A stretch of 5,214 nucleotides of DNA from JBBDNV01 sp040877415 (GTDB lineage Bacteria > Planctomycetota > Planctomycetia > Pirellulales > PALSA-1355). The stretch spans positions 1-5,214 of the forward strand of contig JBBDNV010000071.1 of NCBI GenBank assembly GCA_040877415.1, read 5' to 3'. The stretch's first letter is position 1; the number at the start of each line of letters is the position of its first letter. This document shows positions 4,871 through 5,214 of the stretch, piece by piece. The translations under genes and the position numbers were made by a program. The notes below the pieces were generated by a model. That model saw only the letters and a list, made by a program, of their open reading frames with translations, did not search any database and was not told the DNA's origin.

Positions 4871-5214
4871 TTACGCGATTTCAATCCACTTGCCGCTCTT
4901 GGCACTGGCGAGCACGGCGTCGCAGACCTTTTGGGTGCGCAAGCCCGAGCGGAAGTCGGGCTGGACGGGCTTGCCGGTTTCGAGCGATTCGAGGAAATCG
5001 GCCAGGGCGTTCGTGAACGTGTGCTCGTAGCCGATCGTGCAGCCCGGGACCCACCAGTGCTTCATGTAGGGGTGCTCGGAATTGGTGACGTGGATCTTCT
5101 GCCAGCCGGTCAGATGGCTTTCGATCTTTTGGCCGGTCTTCGGGTCGGCGTACTTGAAGTACTCGATGTACTGCGGATCTTCCAGGTCGAAATAGACGCT
5201 GCCGGCCTCGCCGT
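4871..5214 (-). CDS. Gfo/Idh/MocA family oxidoreductase (C-terminal part, N-terminus outside window)
   Basis: About 113 residues are visible, reading in from the right edge to TAA at 4871. The segment HLTGWQKIHVTNSEHPY, then MKHWWVPGCTIGYEHTF, then ALADFLESLETGKPVQPDF, then QKVCDAVLASAKSGKWIEI is the typical ending of Gfo/Idh/MocA proteins. These are NAD(P)-dependent dehydrogenases or glycosidase-like enzymes acting on sugars, inositols and related compounds. The N-terminal Rossmann domain and the catalytic EKP-type lysine motif lie beyond the window, so cofactor, substrate and any export signal cannot be judged. Planctomycetes carry many paralogues, often beside sugar isomerase/epimerase genes such as the one at 3279-4118. 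This fits a sugar-processing role but does not define it. Confidence 0.9.
   Translation of the reverse strand, partial: GEAGSVYFDLEDPQYIEYFKYADPKTGQKIESHLTGWQKIHVTNSEHPYMKHWWVPGCTIGYEHTFTNALADFLESLETGKPVQPDFRSGLRTQKVCDAVLASAKSGKWIEIA

Overview
The window is a GC-rich bacterial stretch in which every supportable gene lies on the minus strand. The organism looks like a planctomycete, probably of the Pirellulales type. This is inferred from remembered resemblance: an Rpe with the PSLLLCDFG start, a Gfo/Idh/MocA oxidoreductase with a VPGCTIGYEHTF tail, a ketose-epimerase-like TIM barrel, and a histidine-phosphatase relative starting LIRPGATDYDDQG. No rRNA, tRNA, CRISPR array, phage gene or transposase was seen.

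In transcription order (right to left) the layout is as follows. The C-terminal third of a Gfo/Idh/MocA family oxidoreductase (5214-4871) is cut by the window edge. It is followed after 17 bases by a 214-residue protein of uncertain function that resembles acyl-carrier-protein phosphodiesterase AcpH (4853-4209). Next comes a 64-base element of two inverted GTAG-footed hairpins (4137-4200), best read as a REP doublet (REPIN). A D-tagatose/D-psicose 3-epimerase-like sugar isomerase follows (4118-3279). Then come scpB, the condensin-associated winged-helix protein (3226-2471), a 265-base gap, ribulose-phosphate 3-epimerase (2205-1426) and, only 4 bases further, a histidine-phosphatase-fold protein lacking both catalytic histidines (1421-837). 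A probable terminator (784-807) closes that pair. The accD gene for the acetyl-CoA carboxylase beta subunit (727-1) runs off the left edge.

This is mainly a housekeeping neighbourhood: carbohydrate interconversion (Gfo/Idh/MocA, ketose epimerase, Rpe), chromosome segregation (ScpB) and fatty-acid synthesis (AccD, and perhaps the AcpH-like protein). The genes need not form one operon. A consensus-like promoter placed for a leaderless transcript sits directly before scpB, and terminator-like hairpins follow scpB and the pseudophosphatase.

The two signals most worth a second look are the Rpe-coupled pseudophosphatase, which has lost nearly all of its family's catalytic residues while the fold motifs remain readable, and the inverted hairpin pair, whose two units differ only by stem changes that preserve pairing. 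No obviously new multi-gene system was found.
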